A program made the translations under genes and the position numbers. This document shows, in pieces, positions 1 to 11,508 of a DNA stretch of 64,000 bases. The stretch comes from Adineta vaga. Lineage: Eukaryota > Rotifera. The stretch lies in assembly GCA_021613535.1 (NCBI GenBank), contig CP075492.1, forward strand, positions 17,732,001 through 17,796,000, written 5' to 3'. Position 1 is the stretch's first letter; each line of letters begins with the position of its first letter. The notes under the pieces are model-generated. The model worked only from the letters and a program-made list of their open reading frames with translations. It searched no databases and was not told the origin of the DNA.

Positions 1-323
1 TATTTTATTTCGTTGACTCAAACTGAAGATTAATTTTAAAAAATTGATTGTAAAATACCTCAATTGCTGTTACGAAAGGCCTCTTTGGAATTCCTAGCAT
101 TTCTCCTTCATAGCTCTCATGGTTCCTAAAGATTTCCGAGAATTTCTGAAGATTCTAACAGATTATGTAAACCTTTTTTGTATTCCAATGCTCTTCTGAT
201 ATCAATACTAGAATTAATTAAAAAAATTCCAAAGACTTTCATTCAACTATAATATCGATTAGTCATTCGATAAGAAAGCATTTCGTTTTTTTTTGTTATT
301 GACAATGTGCGAAAGGAAAAGAA
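1..323. other. No gene recognised (left edge)
   Basis: AT-rich sequence before the first gene. I see no coding similarity and no repeat. It presumably holds the promoter and 5' leader of the ART-TPR gene that starts at 324. Confidence 0.4.
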
Positions 324-2840
324 ATGTCAACACATTTCTTATACACAACAACATCAGCGTTATCGTTCTTTTTTCTGTGTTGGACTTTACCAAGTGGTAT
401 TTATAATAAATTAAAGATATTTAGTACGATGGAAAAATCAATGTCTATTCGAAATATGAAAATAACAACAAAAAATTCTTCGAAAAATATCATTTCTCCA
501 CATATATTGAATATGGTCAAAGAAACATCCATCACTGTACCTAATACAAGTCTTTTCTCATCGGATGATACAGAATTGGAGAACGAACGTGATTATTTTA
601 TTTCCAAGAAACTCCAAACAGCAACAATTACTGATTGTGATTATTCTCCATTGCAAGCAAAGATTGATTTTCCGCACAAGTTTCGACTTATTTGGTTACA
701 TTCAATTGACTCTCAAGTAAATCCAAATCCTTTTTTTCTTTTTACAGTTGATACATTCGATAATTTTACTAATTCTAACGAATGCATTGCATTTATAACA
801 ACAAATAAAGATGATATATTCTTTCTAATTACATCAAATGAACTTGTACAAAGTCTAATCTCTCATATTCATCATCTATCACAAATGCATTCAATTCTTA
901 TATTTCCTTCAACTATATCTAAAAATACACAATGGATCAAAACTTGGTCAAAAATTAAAGGATTTTTTACTGATATTTCATCAATTATACAAACACTTCG
1001 GAAAGAAATTCAAGAATATCGTCATAATTCATTTATTATTGGTATTACAAGTAAAAATCTATATCACATAGATTCATGGTTTGTATGTACACAATTATTA
1101 AAAGAACTTCTTATCGAAACAAATCTTAAAAATAAACTTGATAAGAAATTTCTTGAATTTTGTCAAGAAAAACTTCGTATAAAAAAATCTGTTCTCGATG
1201 ATTTTCAACAAACTTATTATTTACATTCACCAATCTGGTGGTTTATACAAGATTATTTTCTTTTTCATACAATTAATCAAGCATTTCAATTACATCAAAT
1301 CAACGTTCTTATAGAAATGAAATTCTTTATTCAAGATCTTTGTCAAGAAATTCAAAAGAAATCAAAATTAATATCTGAAACAATGACACTGTATCGAGGT
1401 CAAAGATTATCCAATGAAGATTTTCAATACTTTTATACGATACAAGGTGGTCTTTGTTCATTTAATAGTTTTTTAGTAGCAACTATTTATGAAGAAACAG
1501 CAATTTCTTATGCTCGAAAGGATCCTAATCTGATTGGAATTGTTTTTCAAATAAATATTTATCTATCGAAAGGAAATTCTATAGAAATAGTTTCATTAGA
1601 AAATGATGATTTACAAGGAGAATTTTTATTTATGATTAATACAATGTTTCGAATTGGTCAAATGAAACAAATTGATGATCAACTTTGGCAAATTCAATTG
1701 GAATTGATCAATAATGATGATGAAGATTTCAAACAAATCAATAAATTTATTGAAAAACAAACTCAAGGATCATTTGGATGGGATCGAATTAGTAAATTAT
1801 ATTTTAATATGGAATATTTCGATAAAGCTGAAGAAATTTTACAATTTCTAATTGATAAAACGGATAAGAATCATGTAACAACACTTGTTGATCAATATCA
1901 TTTAATGGGATTAATTAAAACAAAAAAATATGAATATAAAAAAGCATTTCTTTATTATTATAAAGCATTGAAATTAATTACAAATTCTGTTCATGTGAAT
2001 TTATCAATAATTTATAATGATCTTGGATTATTATATTATCAATTAGAAAAATATACTGAAGCAATACTATTTTATCAAATGGCATTAGATCTTCAGAGAG
2101 AATCGAAGAATTCATTGGACTTGATTACTATCTATTATAATATGGGTCAAGTATATAAAGATCTAAATAAATATTCTGATGCATTACAATGTTATGAAAA
2201 TATCTTAGAAATTCATCAACAATCTATTCCATTAAATTATTCTAAATTATTGAATACTCACGAAACTATTGCCAATATCCATATCGATATGGAGAATTAC
2301 AGTGAAGCATTGAAAGTATTTGAAAAACAATTGAAAATACAAAAAGATTATTTTCCTGAATATTATATTAGTATTGCACTTATTCAAAATAATATTATTC
2401 AAATCTATGACAAAACCGAACAACATTCAATAGCATTGAACTATTTTGATAATGCACTTCAATATTGTCAAATAGAATTTCAAAATTTGAATAAAGATAA
2501 TATTCATTATTTCTTCTATTTAACTATGATTTATAATACAATTGGTGAAATTTATAAAAGTATGAAGATATTTGATGAAGCACTTAATTATTTCAGAAAG
2601 ACACTAAGAATTATAAATCGATTTCTTCATGTAAATAAATCAACTTTGGCTACACTGTATTATAATATTGGACTTATGTGTGAACATATTTATCAATATG
2701 AAAACGCATTTTTTGCATATGGCAAAGCGATAAAGTTAATTAAAAAATTATCACCACCAAATTCTTGCAAACTTCGATTATATCGATCACATTGGAATAA
2801 AGTATCGAAAAAAGTCGCTTTAGATTCAAGAATGGTATAA
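324..2840 (+). CDS. ADP-ribosyltransferase with TPR repeats (QxE variant)
   Basis: Single-exon 838-residue protein. Residues about 90-250 form an N-terminal region also seen in the other ART proteins of this window (motif FLITSNEL near the front). The ART fold follows: catalytic Arg358 in YRGQ, Ser382 in FNSF, and the ARTT loop at 431-433, which reads Q-G-E rather than the E-x-E of arginine-specific enzymes. Residues about 490-820 are degenerate tetratricopeptide repeats like those of kinesin light chain. Such enzymes move ADP-ribose from NAD+ to a protein side chain, and the TPRs probably bind the substrate or partner. The first 40 residues are hydrophobic and weakly conserved in style, so a later Met (for example MEKSMS) could be the true start. 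A telomere-like palindrome begins 35 bp after the stop. Its relative lies on the minus strand at 23316-26012. Domain call strong; target unknown. Confidence 0.85.
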   Translation: MSTHFLYTTTSALSFFFLCWTLPSGIYNKLKIFSTMEKSMSIRNMKITTKNSSKNIISPHILNMVKETSITVPNTSLFSSDDTELENERDYFISKKLQTATITDCDYSPLQAKIDFPHKFRLIWLHSIDSQVNPNPFFLFTVDTFDNFTNSNECIAFITTNKDDIFFLITSNELVQSLISHIHHLSQMHSILIFPSTISKNTQWIKTWSKIKGFFTDISSIIQTLRKEIQEYRHNSFIIGITSKNLYHIDSWFVCTQLLKELLIETNLKNKLDKKFLEFCQEKLRIKKSVLDDFQQTYYLHSPIWWFIQDYFLFHTINQAFQLHQINVLIEMKFFIQDLCQEIQKKSKLISETMTLYRGQRLSNEDFQYFYTIQGGLCSFNSFLVATIYEETAISYARKDPNLIGIVFQINIYLSKGNSIEIVSLENDDLQGEFLFMINTMFRIGQMKQIDDQLWQIQLELINNDDEDFKQINKFIEKQTQGSFGWDRISKLYFNMEYFDKAEEILQFLIDKTDKNHVTTLVDQYHLMGLIKTKKYEYKKAFLYYYKALKLITNSVHVNLSIIYNDLGLLYYQLEKYTEAILFYQMALDLQRESKNSLDLITIYYNMGQVYKDLNKYSDALQCYENILEIHQQSIPLNYSKLLNTHETIANIHIDMENYSEALKVFEKQLKIQKDYFPEYYISIALIQNNIIQIYDKTEQHSIALNYFDNALQYCQIEFQNLNKDNIHYFFYLTMIYNTIGEIYKSMKIFDEALNYFRKTLRIINRFLHVNKSTLATLYYNIGLMCEHIYQYENAFFAYGKAIKLIKKLSPPNSCKLRLYRSHWNKVSKKVALDSRMV

Positions 2841-2874
2841 TAGAAATGTTTATTCGAAAGCAAAACGAATCATA

Positions 2875-2922
2875 TTGAGGGTGTGGATGTGAAAGTGTCT
2901 CTTCTTTACTTACACGCTCAAA
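2875..2922. repeat. Telomere-like palindrome H1
   Basis: Left arm TTGAGGGTGTGGATGTG, pyrimidine loop with TGTCTCTTCTT, right arm ending ACACGCTCAA. Imperfect member of the dispersed hairpin family. It lies 35 bp downstream of the ART-TPR stop codon. Confidence 0.7.
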
Positions 2923-3161
2923 ATATATATTCAAATAATATCGAGATTGAAATATGACAACCTTTATAAATGTAAACGTAAATTTGTCCTATATCTATTT
3001 TGTGTACAATAGATCACGTAAAGATAGGAAGTATAGTGACAGATTTTTCGTTCGATGCAATGTTTCTTGCATTTTATCATTGCTCTGATAAAAGAACACA
3101 ATTGAAAAGTATTTTCCAACAATAATTTATTTTTAAATTAAAATTATTGGTGAAATAAACT

Positions 3162-3593
3162 ATGAACAATAGTCAAGCGTACTGCTTAACATTTATGATA
3201 GCCAGTCTTGCTCTACTGTTAAAACTTATTACTCTCGTGACAGCGGCACCGACTACAAATGTTATCACGATGACAGCAACAAAAATATTATTCACGAATA
3301 TTCAGCGAACAGGTAACCTTTAGAATCGGTGAGGATAGGTGAGAGTGTCTTTATTCTCTTCATGCCCTCAAGAAGAAATTCAATAAATTTTGTATTGAGT
3401 CGGAAAAACGGCAGTTGTTCTTTATAATCTTGAATGCATCTCGACTCTATTTAGGATGGTTTAATGCTATAGTAGCATGTATAATAGTCGAATGTTTCAT
3501 ACAGCATCCTTATTAGCAGATGGAGGAGTATTAGTTACTGGTGGATATGATGATGAATATAAATACCTAAACATAACTGAATTATATTGGTAA
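3162..3593 (+). pseudogene. Kelch-repeat secreted protein remnant
   Basis: The segment 3162-3312 opens with ATG and codes for about 50 residues with a hydrophobic signal or anchor segment, then meets a good donor (AG|GTAACC). At 3489-3593 an open stretch reads MFHTASLLADGGVLVTGGY, the first strands of a kelch/galactose-oxidase blade, and stops at TAA. A functional kelch propeller needs five to seven blades, and only one is seen. The palindrome H2 (3328-3373) lies between the two pieces. I therefore call it a truncated gene copy. Alternative: a short expressed relic. Confidence 0.5.
3328..3373. repeat. Telomere-like palindrome H2 (degenerate)
   Basis: GGTGAGGATAGGTGAGAG, loop with TGTCTTTATTCTCTT, then ATGCCCTCAAGA. 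It lies inside the kelch remnant, between the signal segment and the single blade. Confidence 0.55.
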
Positions 3594-3981
3594 TAACACA
3601 TCGAAGTGCTAATTGGTGGTGAAATGACATTTTACACAAGTTAACATTATACGAACATATTTGAATCTTTCATATGATTATATATTTCTTTCAGTCTTAT
3701 TTTACTAATCACGAATCCTTTATTTCTATTATTTTTCGGCATGAATATGTGTGGGTAAAAGTAGTACTTTTAAACATCAGTTCCATTCTTATGATAAATT
3801 TTAATATAATATCATAAAGAATGATAAACTTTTATCACATGTATCTATTGTCTCTATTGATGCATCATCAAGTATTTTTAATGCTTCTTCTTCATTTAAA
3901 TTATCATACTCATGTGTTTCTAAATACACCGAAGATCAGATAGATTCCACAATCTCTGTTGTCATTGGAGTATCGCCAGAA

Positions 3982-5147
3982 TTACTTGTTGTTGTTATAG
4001 TTGTGAATATTGATCCCCATGTTGAGATCAACTGCTGTTTGGTTTGGAATTTCCCGAAGAATCATATTGTCATTATTTCCGTTAACTAGTTTTTCTACAG
4101 CAATCAATGTTTTATATGGAGATAAAATATTGTATTTGAGAGATACTTGAATAATATATTTCTTTCTTGTTTGATCTTGAAAACGTGATTGTAATGAACC
4201 TTTATTGATTTCTTTCGTATGTTCCAATTCAAGAATAAGTACTTTAGCAGCAAGACGTGAAATTATTTCACTATTCGCTATAATCGAGATTTGAACAGAA
4301 TGAGCTTTACTTAATTGATAATACAGAGAAATTCTCATCTAAAGGCAAAGTAATCATAGTATTTGTAAGATCATAGATGCTTAAACGATCATTAGCATAA
4401 ACTGGAGGCAATTGAATACTTGATTGTAAAGCTCTTTTTAATTGTTCTTGTACATATATATCTACTCGTTCATGAAATGGAATAAAAACAAATCGATCTT
4501 TGATAAAAGCTTGACTATAGATGACATTGCCAAACCAAAGGAAAGAATTCGAGTAGATAAAGACATTGATCGACACACATCTAAAACTTGAGAAACATCG
4601 CCTATCTCACCATTCGTTAGAAGAAAGATTGACCGTGAAAGTTCTTTAATTGAACGATGATCTTTCAACCATTTTAATGGAACGAACTGGAAGATGATGA
4701 AAAAATGTAAATCAAACTAACTCACTAATTCAGTTCCACCTAAATCAGTTTCCATTTGTTTGACAAAATTTTCCGCTTTTTGTAGATTTTGTTTTATTAG
4801 AGTTAACAGTAACTCGTGGAAATAATGACGAATAAGATGATAGAAGATTTTTAAGAGAAAGTATAACATCTTTTCTTAGTTAAATCAATTTTGTCTTCTG
4901 ATTGCGTTGATCCACTACAATCTACTACAAAAATATATTCATTTGTTTGATTATCATTTTTTCTTTGTCGACAATCATCTTTTTTAGGAAGAAAATTAAC
5001 CATCAGAGCATTAGTTTGTTTTTTAATACGTTCAATATTGATCAGATTAAAGCACATAGGTGAAATAGGAGACATTACAAGAGATTGATTGATGAAAACT
5101 AGATGAGAATTCTTATTGAAAATGTTCACTTTCATATTTATTGCCAT
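3982..5147 (-). pseudogene. VIT/vWA-domain protein (VWA5A-like), broken
   Basis: Read on the minus strand, the pieces follow the order of a von Willebrand factor A domain protein of the VWA5A/inter-alpha-trypsin type. A MIDAS motif FVVDCSGST (the D-x-S-x-S metal site) comes first, then AENFVKQMETDLGGTEL, a GT-AG intron at about 4694-4713, SIFLLTNGEIGDVSQVLD, then RFVFIPFHERVDIYVQEQL and a C-terminal part. The pieces lie in at least three frames, with frameshifts near 4855, 4790, 4520 and 4335, and part of the vWA core seems deleted. The intact family is about 700-800 residues and would have an N-terminal VIT domain, of which little is present. Clear pseudogene or badly damaged copy; family call fairly sure. 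Confidence 0.7.
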
Positions 5148-5616
5148 ATGGATAAATATTCAAATCGATTGCATAATATTGCTTCCATTAAAATCAAGAA
5201 TTCTGAAAGATCATAGATGACATTTTCACTTATCAATCGTTCAAAATAGAGTCAATTAATTCGAATAGTCTAATAAACTATTTTCCGTTAAGAATTGTCA
5301 TATTTTCATTTAAATAAATATTGATTATTGAATAAAAATAATCATTTATATTTTTCACAGTAAATGTATTTATCCGATGACTCATGTGATTTAACTAACA
5401 TGTGTATGTTGTCTATGTTTACCTTTTCATTTCACGTGTTGTTAAGTGAGACGATGATGCAAAAGAAAAAGAACGAAAGAAAATATTAACAAGGGAAATT
5501 GCCAAGAAAATAAATCTAATATAAAAAGAATTGTTCTTTTCATAATTCATCTATTATACAATTTAAACTGAGTAAGATTGATTTAACCATTTATACTCAT
5601 TATATATTATTGAAAT
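5148..5616. other. Intergenic, nothing recognised
   Basis: AT-rich spacer between the broken vWA gene and the ubiquitin-like gene. These two are divergent, so it should contain the promoter of the ubiquitin-like gene. No motif stands out. Confidence 0.4.
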
Positions 5617-5901
5617 ATGAAAGTTATTATACAAACAATGGATGATTATCGAATTACATTCAAAGCAGAACCTTCAGATAAAGTGGAACAATTGAAAATT
5701 AAGATTGAAAATATCCTAAATCTCCATTCTAATCAACAACGTTTGATATTCTGTGGTCATAATCTTCAGAATGATAGATTACTTAGTGATTACAACATCA
5801 TCAATGAAAGTGAAATACTTCTCGTCTATCGTTTTCCATGCAGTATGATGCTAGAGACTGCACAAAGATTTTATCCTGATAAATTAATATATTCTGAATA
5901 A
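5617..5901 (+). CDS. Ubiquitin-like protein, diverged
   Basis: 94-residue ORF whose first 72 residues align end to end with ubiquitin by eye: MKVIIQTMDDYRITFKAEPS at the front, then QQRLIFCGHNLQNDRLLSDY and NIINESEILLVYR at the positions of the ubiquitin core strands. The C-terminal LRLRGG needed for conjugation is absent. Instead about 20 unrelated residues ending LIYSE follow. So it has the ubiquitin fold but is probably not conjugated unless processed differently; it could act as a binding module. Surface residues differ strongly from ubiquitin, which is nearly invariant in animals. It stands alone between a vWA pseudogene and an empty region. A palindrome lies 64 bp after its stop. Confidence 0.8.
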   Translation: MKVIIQTMDDYRITFKAEPSDKVEQLKIKIENILNLHSNQQRLIFCGHNLQNDRLLSDYNIINESEILLVYRFPCSMMLETAQRFYPDKLIYSE

Positions 5902-5964
5902 AAATAAATACTGAAGATGTTCAATATTCTTTCAAATTATTCCACTATTGATAGAATATTTGAC

Positions 5965-6024
5965 AAGGGTGGGTATGAGTGTGGATTAAGAGCGTAGCAT
6001 CATGTACACGCACACCCACCCTTT
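5965..6024. repeat. Telomere-like palindrome H3
   Basis: Arms AAGGGTGGGTATGAGTGTG and CGCACACCCACCCTT around a loop of about 25 nt. It starts 64 bp after the stop of the ubiquitin-like gene. Confidence 0.7.
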
Positions 6025-6317
6025 TCCGTTTAAAGAAATTAATTCCTATTGAAGAAAAAAAAGCATTGCTGTATAATTCAGTTGGCTTTGCAGAAAGATT
6101 TTCATAATAAATCTATATGTAAGAAATGAAGAACAATGAATAAGGTTTAGGAAACTAATAAGACGAAAACAAAAAATAAAAGTTCTGTACCCATTGAGTG
6201 AAAATATTTCTCTTCAGTATTTTTTTTTGTATATAATATAAAAGTTCGTAGACATAAAAGAAAGACATTTTAGTATGAAATAAGAGCATTACTTCTAATG
6301 ATATATAAGCGGCGCTA

Positions 6318-6404
6318 GGACAGAATGTCGCGGACTCGTCGCAAGAACAAATGGTCGCATGGATAAATAGTCGTGTGGACAAAATGTTGCATGGGCAATT
6401 GTTG
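6318..6404. repeat. Degenerate 16-nt minisatellite
   Basis: About five to six diverged copies of a unit like GGACAAAATGTCGCAT run in tandem (for example GGACAGAATGTCGC, GAACAAATGGTCGCAT, GGATAAATAGTCGTGT, GGACAAAATGTTGCAT). Each unit is partly self-complementary (GACA...TGTC). The track is GC-richer than its surroundings. It may be a remnant of a mobile-element end; no transposase is nearby. Confidence 0.55.
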
Positions 6405-7982
6405 CAAACAGAAATCATCGCAATACTCAAAAAGTGACACTCGGGATAAACATGTCGATCATTCTAATTGTTTAATCTCATCGGAATCCGACAAAACAAC
6501 ATAAGATTCTGTAGAAAACCTGATGGTGAAATCACATCGGAATCTATAGTGGCGATATTATAGATAGTTTTTGACCAACTGATCTGATAGGCGCCGAAGA
6601 ACACTAGTTAAGACTGCTTTAATGAACATTTATAAAATTTGTGGTAATTGCTATTTTTGCCGACGGGATCCGAATAATTTCTGCAACTGAGATTTCTTTT
6701 GAAGCCTTTAGAATATCCATATGTAACAAGATCCCGCCGAACTTTTACACCTGAATTGTGGATGACGATTTCTTATCTCTCATCATTATACCCACACCCT
6801 CAAGATTTGTTTGAAATATTGTTGTCAATCGAAAAACTATTTTTTCGTTGAATTTATTTTCTGAAATTATTCGAAATAATTTTCTTTTGAATTGCATCGA
6901 GACAAAAATCATTGAAATACTTAGGAAATAGAAGAAAATACAAAAAGCTTTTTCCTTTCTTGGAAACAAAACCATTCGAATTTTTCTTCATTTTCAATTC
7001 TTCTTTTTTTTCATTGAATCAAATGAGGAAAAATCTTCTCCGATAACTTTATTTATTTAATAATAAAACACTCAAAAAACATTGCATTCTTTTTTTACTT
7101 TCATTTGCGGTAACTGGCGGTATCTCGCGGCTTAAACATACATAATAAAGTCGATGTTCCATAGGTGGTTGTGTGGAGGACAGAAAAGAATAATGACGAC
7201 AAAAAGATTAGAATAACAAGCTACAAGAAGAAATGGAAAAAGAATATACTATTCTCCTTCTTCTTTTCTTTCATCATATCAAACTTTAAAGTATCTATTC
7301 TGTTTTTCAAGAAAAAGCTTTGATTTGGTCAAGAATCGATTCCATGGCTGAAAGACTTATTCTTCAATGATTTCTCGATGCTGCTGAATTTGAAAGTTTC
7401 AGAGTAGATTCATCTCAATGACCCAATCGAGTTAACTGTTTTTTCTTCGAAAAGTTCCGAAAATTTACGTAAGAAGAAGCAAAAAATTCACCCTCCGATT
7501 CGAAACCCGACTAATTTTTGAAACTACTAGGCTTTATAAGTGAGTAAAGAGTATATATTCAGATCCACATCCTCAAAAGAGTTTTGTTCAGATTTCTTTA
7601 GGAAACAAATTCTCTTTTAACTATACGAGATACTGTGATGAGTATATATGAAGTAAATCAATTTAATGAATACCTGCACCCTACGTACTTAGCTCGATCA
7701 ATCAATATATTGTTTATGAAAATTGACAGTTTGTAATGATTGATCGAATCCTTTCGAGCTTTACTTAAACGTTCAATGATGTTTTCTGAAAATTCTCCTA
7801 TAGAGTTAAAAGATAGAACTATTTATCTCACGAAATTTGTTTGAAACTCTGCTATAAATTTAATATTATTCCACATATTAAAGACAAAATAATGCGATCA
7901 AATAAATGACAATTCACAATTTATATTGAATTGACACAATTATTTCAGATCATTTTCATTTTTTTGTCAATTAAAAGAATAA

Positions 7983-10882
7983 ATGTTCACAAGAAACCGT
8001 TTTTGTGATATTGATTGTTCAGTTCGAACATTGCCACCTATTTATGATTTTCGTAGTCAAAAACTAGTTTCATTTGAAGAAGCATTCAAGCCAATTGAAT
8101 CACAAATTGAACAGCTATCCTCTTATGTCAATATAGCTAAAGAACATTGTCATTATCCATCTGAACATAACTTAACACGTGATGAATCTGGATCAATTTA
8201 TATTTATACAATGGAATGGGGTGAACAAAGTTTACATCGTATTTTAAATCAAGCGTTAAGAAATGAAAATCGACAAGCTTTGAAAATTTGGTTTCCTTAT
8301 TTAAAATTATTTGATTGTGCATTAGATAAATTACCAACAGTACGAGAAAATCTATGGCGTGGAATTCCTGAAGATATTGGAAAAACATTCATTAAAAATC
8401 AAGTTTTAACATGGTGGTCTGTAAATTCATGTTCATCATCAGTTGATGTTATCAAAAGATTTATTGGAAATAGTCGAATATCAACACTTTTCTTAATTGA
8501 AGCAATGAATGGAAAAAATATTTCAAATTATACAGAATTACCAAACGAAGAGGAATTTATTTTAAAAATGGAAACACAATTGCGTGTTCAAAATGATGCA
8601 TCAGATCATCCAAATGGATCATTTATTGTTCATTTAATTGAAACCGATGATGAGGAAGATTCACTAGCAAGAGCAACAAATCAAATTAGTTTAACAACAA
8701 TTAAAAGAAAGCAAACCAAACCAAGTAAGTCCATTGTTTTAAAAATAAATATTCAAAATTTCATGAAAATCTTTTCAAAAGAAACGAAAAATGAAATTTT
8801 ATAAACAAATTTAGTTTTCACGATTGTTTTTTCTCTTCTTTTGTTTAGAATTAAAATTTCAACAGTATGGAAAAATTGTTGCGGGAAGAAGTGGAAAAGG
8901 AAGTCGAGTAAATCAATTCTATTATCCTTATGGAATTTTTGTTGATGAAAACAAAACGATTTTCGTTGCTGATTATCTTAATGATCGTATTGTTAAATGG
9001 AAATGTGATGGAAAACAAGGACAAATTGTTGCAGGTGGAAATGGACAAGGAAACAGAATAGATCAGTTAGACAGACCAACAGATGTGATTGTTGATCAAC
9101 AAAATCATTCGCTCATCATTGCTGATCAAGGGAACAGACGAGTGATTCGATGGTCACGAGATCAAAAACAACAAATTCTCATCGAAAATATTGGTAGCTA
9201 TGGTTTAACAATGGATCCATATGGGTATCTTTATGTTTCTGATTATGAGAAGAATGAAGTGAAAAAATGGAACTTGGAAAATATAAATGAAAACAAAGAA
9301 GGAATATTAGTTGCAGGTGGAAATGGACAAGGAAATCAACTCAATCAACTTAATCGGCCGAGTTTCATTTTTGTTAATAAAGATCAATTTCTTTATGTTT
9401 CAGATCATTGGAATCATCGTGTGATGAAATGGAGAAAAATGCGCATGAAGGAATTGTTGTGGCTGGAGGAAATGGTAAAGGAAACAATCTCAATCAATTG
9501 ATTTGTCCTCAAGGATTGTTTGTTGATGAATGCAATCAAATCTATGTGGTAGATCACGGGAATCATCGAATAATGCGATGGTGTGAAGGAGGTGAAGAAG
9601 GTTCGATTGGCGTTGGTGGAAGTTGTTATGGAAGTGCATGGTTTTGTCCTCAAGATTTATCATTTGATTTGGAAGGAAATCTTTATGTTACTGATTCGAA
9701 AAATGATCGAATTCAAAAATTTGAAATTGATGTTAATTACCACTCAACGCAATTATCAGAAATAGCCAAAGACATCGATGGGCAATTAAATATTTACAAG
9801 CAAGAAAAGTCATCATCATTAGAGTTATCATTAAATATACAGGAAGCTGCGATGATTCCAACACCAAGTATGTGTAAAGTTGTTACTTTCAATAAATATA
9901 AAATATCCTCAGAATAATCAGATGTCCATAGAAATAAGTTGAAACTTTATAAATATATTTATTATTTTAAGGTGAACTAAAAAACTATCAATTTGATGTT
10001 ATTGATATTAAAAAGCAGTTAAGTCCACGAAGTGATGCTATGTTTAAATTACTATTATCAATGAGTAAAAATTCAATCATTATTGAAGACAATAGTTTCG
10101 ACATCGACTCTATCAAAACATCGAAGAAAATCATGTTTCTCATCACTAGCAATGAATTTTTTACTAATTTAAAAAGTCCAACAAAACACTTCAAAGCAAT
10201 TTTCATTTTGGATGATGATAAAAACAAAACTGACAATCGAGAACGATTTTCATCTAGTGAACATCTTATCTTTCGATTAGTCGATGAATTATATCGATGT
10301 TATAAAATAGAAGCGAAGGAAGATGAAAAAAATGGCAATATATTCGTAGCACGAATTAAAGAAGAAATCGCTGATAAACTGGATGATGAATTAAAAAAAG
10401 CATATCAATCAGTACCAACAAACATGACCACTACGACATCATCAATTGATACTACAATAATATTGATTTGGTTCACATCAGAAGATAATTGTAATGAAGT
10501 GAAACAGTTACAAGATCTACTTATTAATATTATCTCACAATTTCATTCATTCTATAATATAGATGATTTTCTTAATTATCAAACGAATAATAAAATATTC
10601 GGCAATATATTTCTCATTCAAGATACAAAATATGAAGATAGAATCATAGAAAATCTTCAAGAATCATTAAATATTAAAACTATTTATCATTATGGACAAA
10701 CATCATCTAAATATAAAACAATTATTGACAATTACAATGATCTTTGTTTCGAATTAATATCTGATCTTGCTTCGTATTACAAAAAATTAGGTTCTGTCTG
10801 TAGTTCTGTCAAAGATACAAAAAAAGCACAAGAGATGTTTGATAAAGCAGCTCAACTTTATAAAACTCTTCATAAATTTTGA
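7983..10882 (+). CDS. ART + NHL-repeat protein, three exons, one frameshift
   Basis: Exon 1 (7983-8724) codes for an ADP-ribosyltransferase: Arg126 in LWRG, a Ser-rich strand near TWWSVNSCSSS, and E189-E-E191 as the E-x-E loop of arginine-type enzymes. The intron 8725-8848 (GTAAGT...TTTAG) keeps frame. Exon 2 (8849-9867) codes for an NHL beta-propeller of about five or six blades with the recurring GGNGQGN linker and YVSDHWNHRV-type strands. The intron 9868-9971 again keeps frame, and exon 3 (9972-10882) carries two copies of the alpha/beta domain found at the front of the ART-TPR proteins (FLITSNEF) and ends in a TPR-like helix pair. In exon 2 the frame breaks at an A5 run (9435-9439), as if one A were missing; both sides are good NHL sequence. 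It is either a recent pseudogene or an assembly error. The gene structure is otherwise sound. Confidence 0.75.
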
Positions 10883-10968
10883 ACGAATTTTGTTTTAAAA
10901 TAGAAAAAGATAAAACCTATCTTGTTTGATTGATTTTTAAATAATATTCTAATGAAATTTTATTCTAG

Positions 10969-11508
10969 ATGCCAAGTTTGGATGATATTCAATTTGCAGA
11001 TCATCTTTATAGAGATGCAAATATGTCCGCTCTTCTTCTTTATGAACTAAATGGTGTAGGTGTGTTTATAGAATTATCTGATGCTCTTATAATGAGGTTT
11101 ATTCAAGTATTTTATCAAACAATTCTTTGCCAAAATCGTATAAATCGAAATCTTCAGCAAGATATTACATTATTTGCATATGATGAAAATATGTATCCAT
11201 GGTTACCAGACGAAAACAATATATCTCATAATCTAAAAGAAATCAATATCTTTTGTCATAATAATGATGAATTATTTGTTATAGATTGGATCAGTTTCTG
11301 TAGAATTCACATGGAAAATATCAAATTTAATATATGTACTTTTGAAAATCTCAATGATGAGTTATTATCGTTTGGACTTAAATACATTAGGAAATTGCGA
11401 CAACAATTTGCAAATAATAATGATATCTTTAATCAATTAAATGAACAATACCATGTGATTTGTGATACATTGGAACGTAATGCATCAAACAGAACGATCG
11501 TCGCTTAA
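10969..11508 (+). CDS. Hypothetical protein related to ART-associated domain
   Basis: 179 residues, 86 bp after the ART-NHL stop, same strand. The stretch NLKEINIFCHNNDELF resembles INEIYILCHNQ in the N-terminal region of the ART-TPR protein at 23316-26012, so it probably carries the same alpha/beta domain without an enzyme. The ATG follows TTCTAG directly, which looks like a splice acceptor, so this could be a further exon of the preceding gene. I found no convincing donor in the end of exon 3, and the preceding ORF has a natural-looking C terminus. Function unknown. Confidence 0.5.
   Translation: MPSLDDIQFADHLYRDANMSALLLYELNGVGVFIELSDALIMRFIQVFYQTILCQNRINRNLQQDITLFAYDENMYPWLPDENNISHNLKEINIFCHNNDELFVIDWISFCRIHMENIKFNICTFENLNDELLSFGLKYIRKLRQQFANNNDIFNQLNEQYHVICDTLERNASNRTIVA

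Larger units (their letters stand above)
5902..7982. other. Long gene-poor stretch
   Basis: No ORF here resembles a known protein. It contains the palindrome H3 (5965-6024), a degenerate 16-nt minisatellite (6318-6404), and two one-armed telomere-like traces (ACCCACACCCTCAAGAT ending near 6807, and CCACATCCTCAAAAGA near 7566). The rest is low-complexity AT-rich DNA. The last part should hold the promoter of the ART-NHL gene. Confidence 0.45.

Noticed and set aside
10883-11508. Treating 10969-11508 as the fourth exon of the ART-NHL gene
   Set aside because: An acceptor-like TTCTAG precedes it, but no convincing donor was found in exon 3, whose C terminus looks natural. Kept separate.
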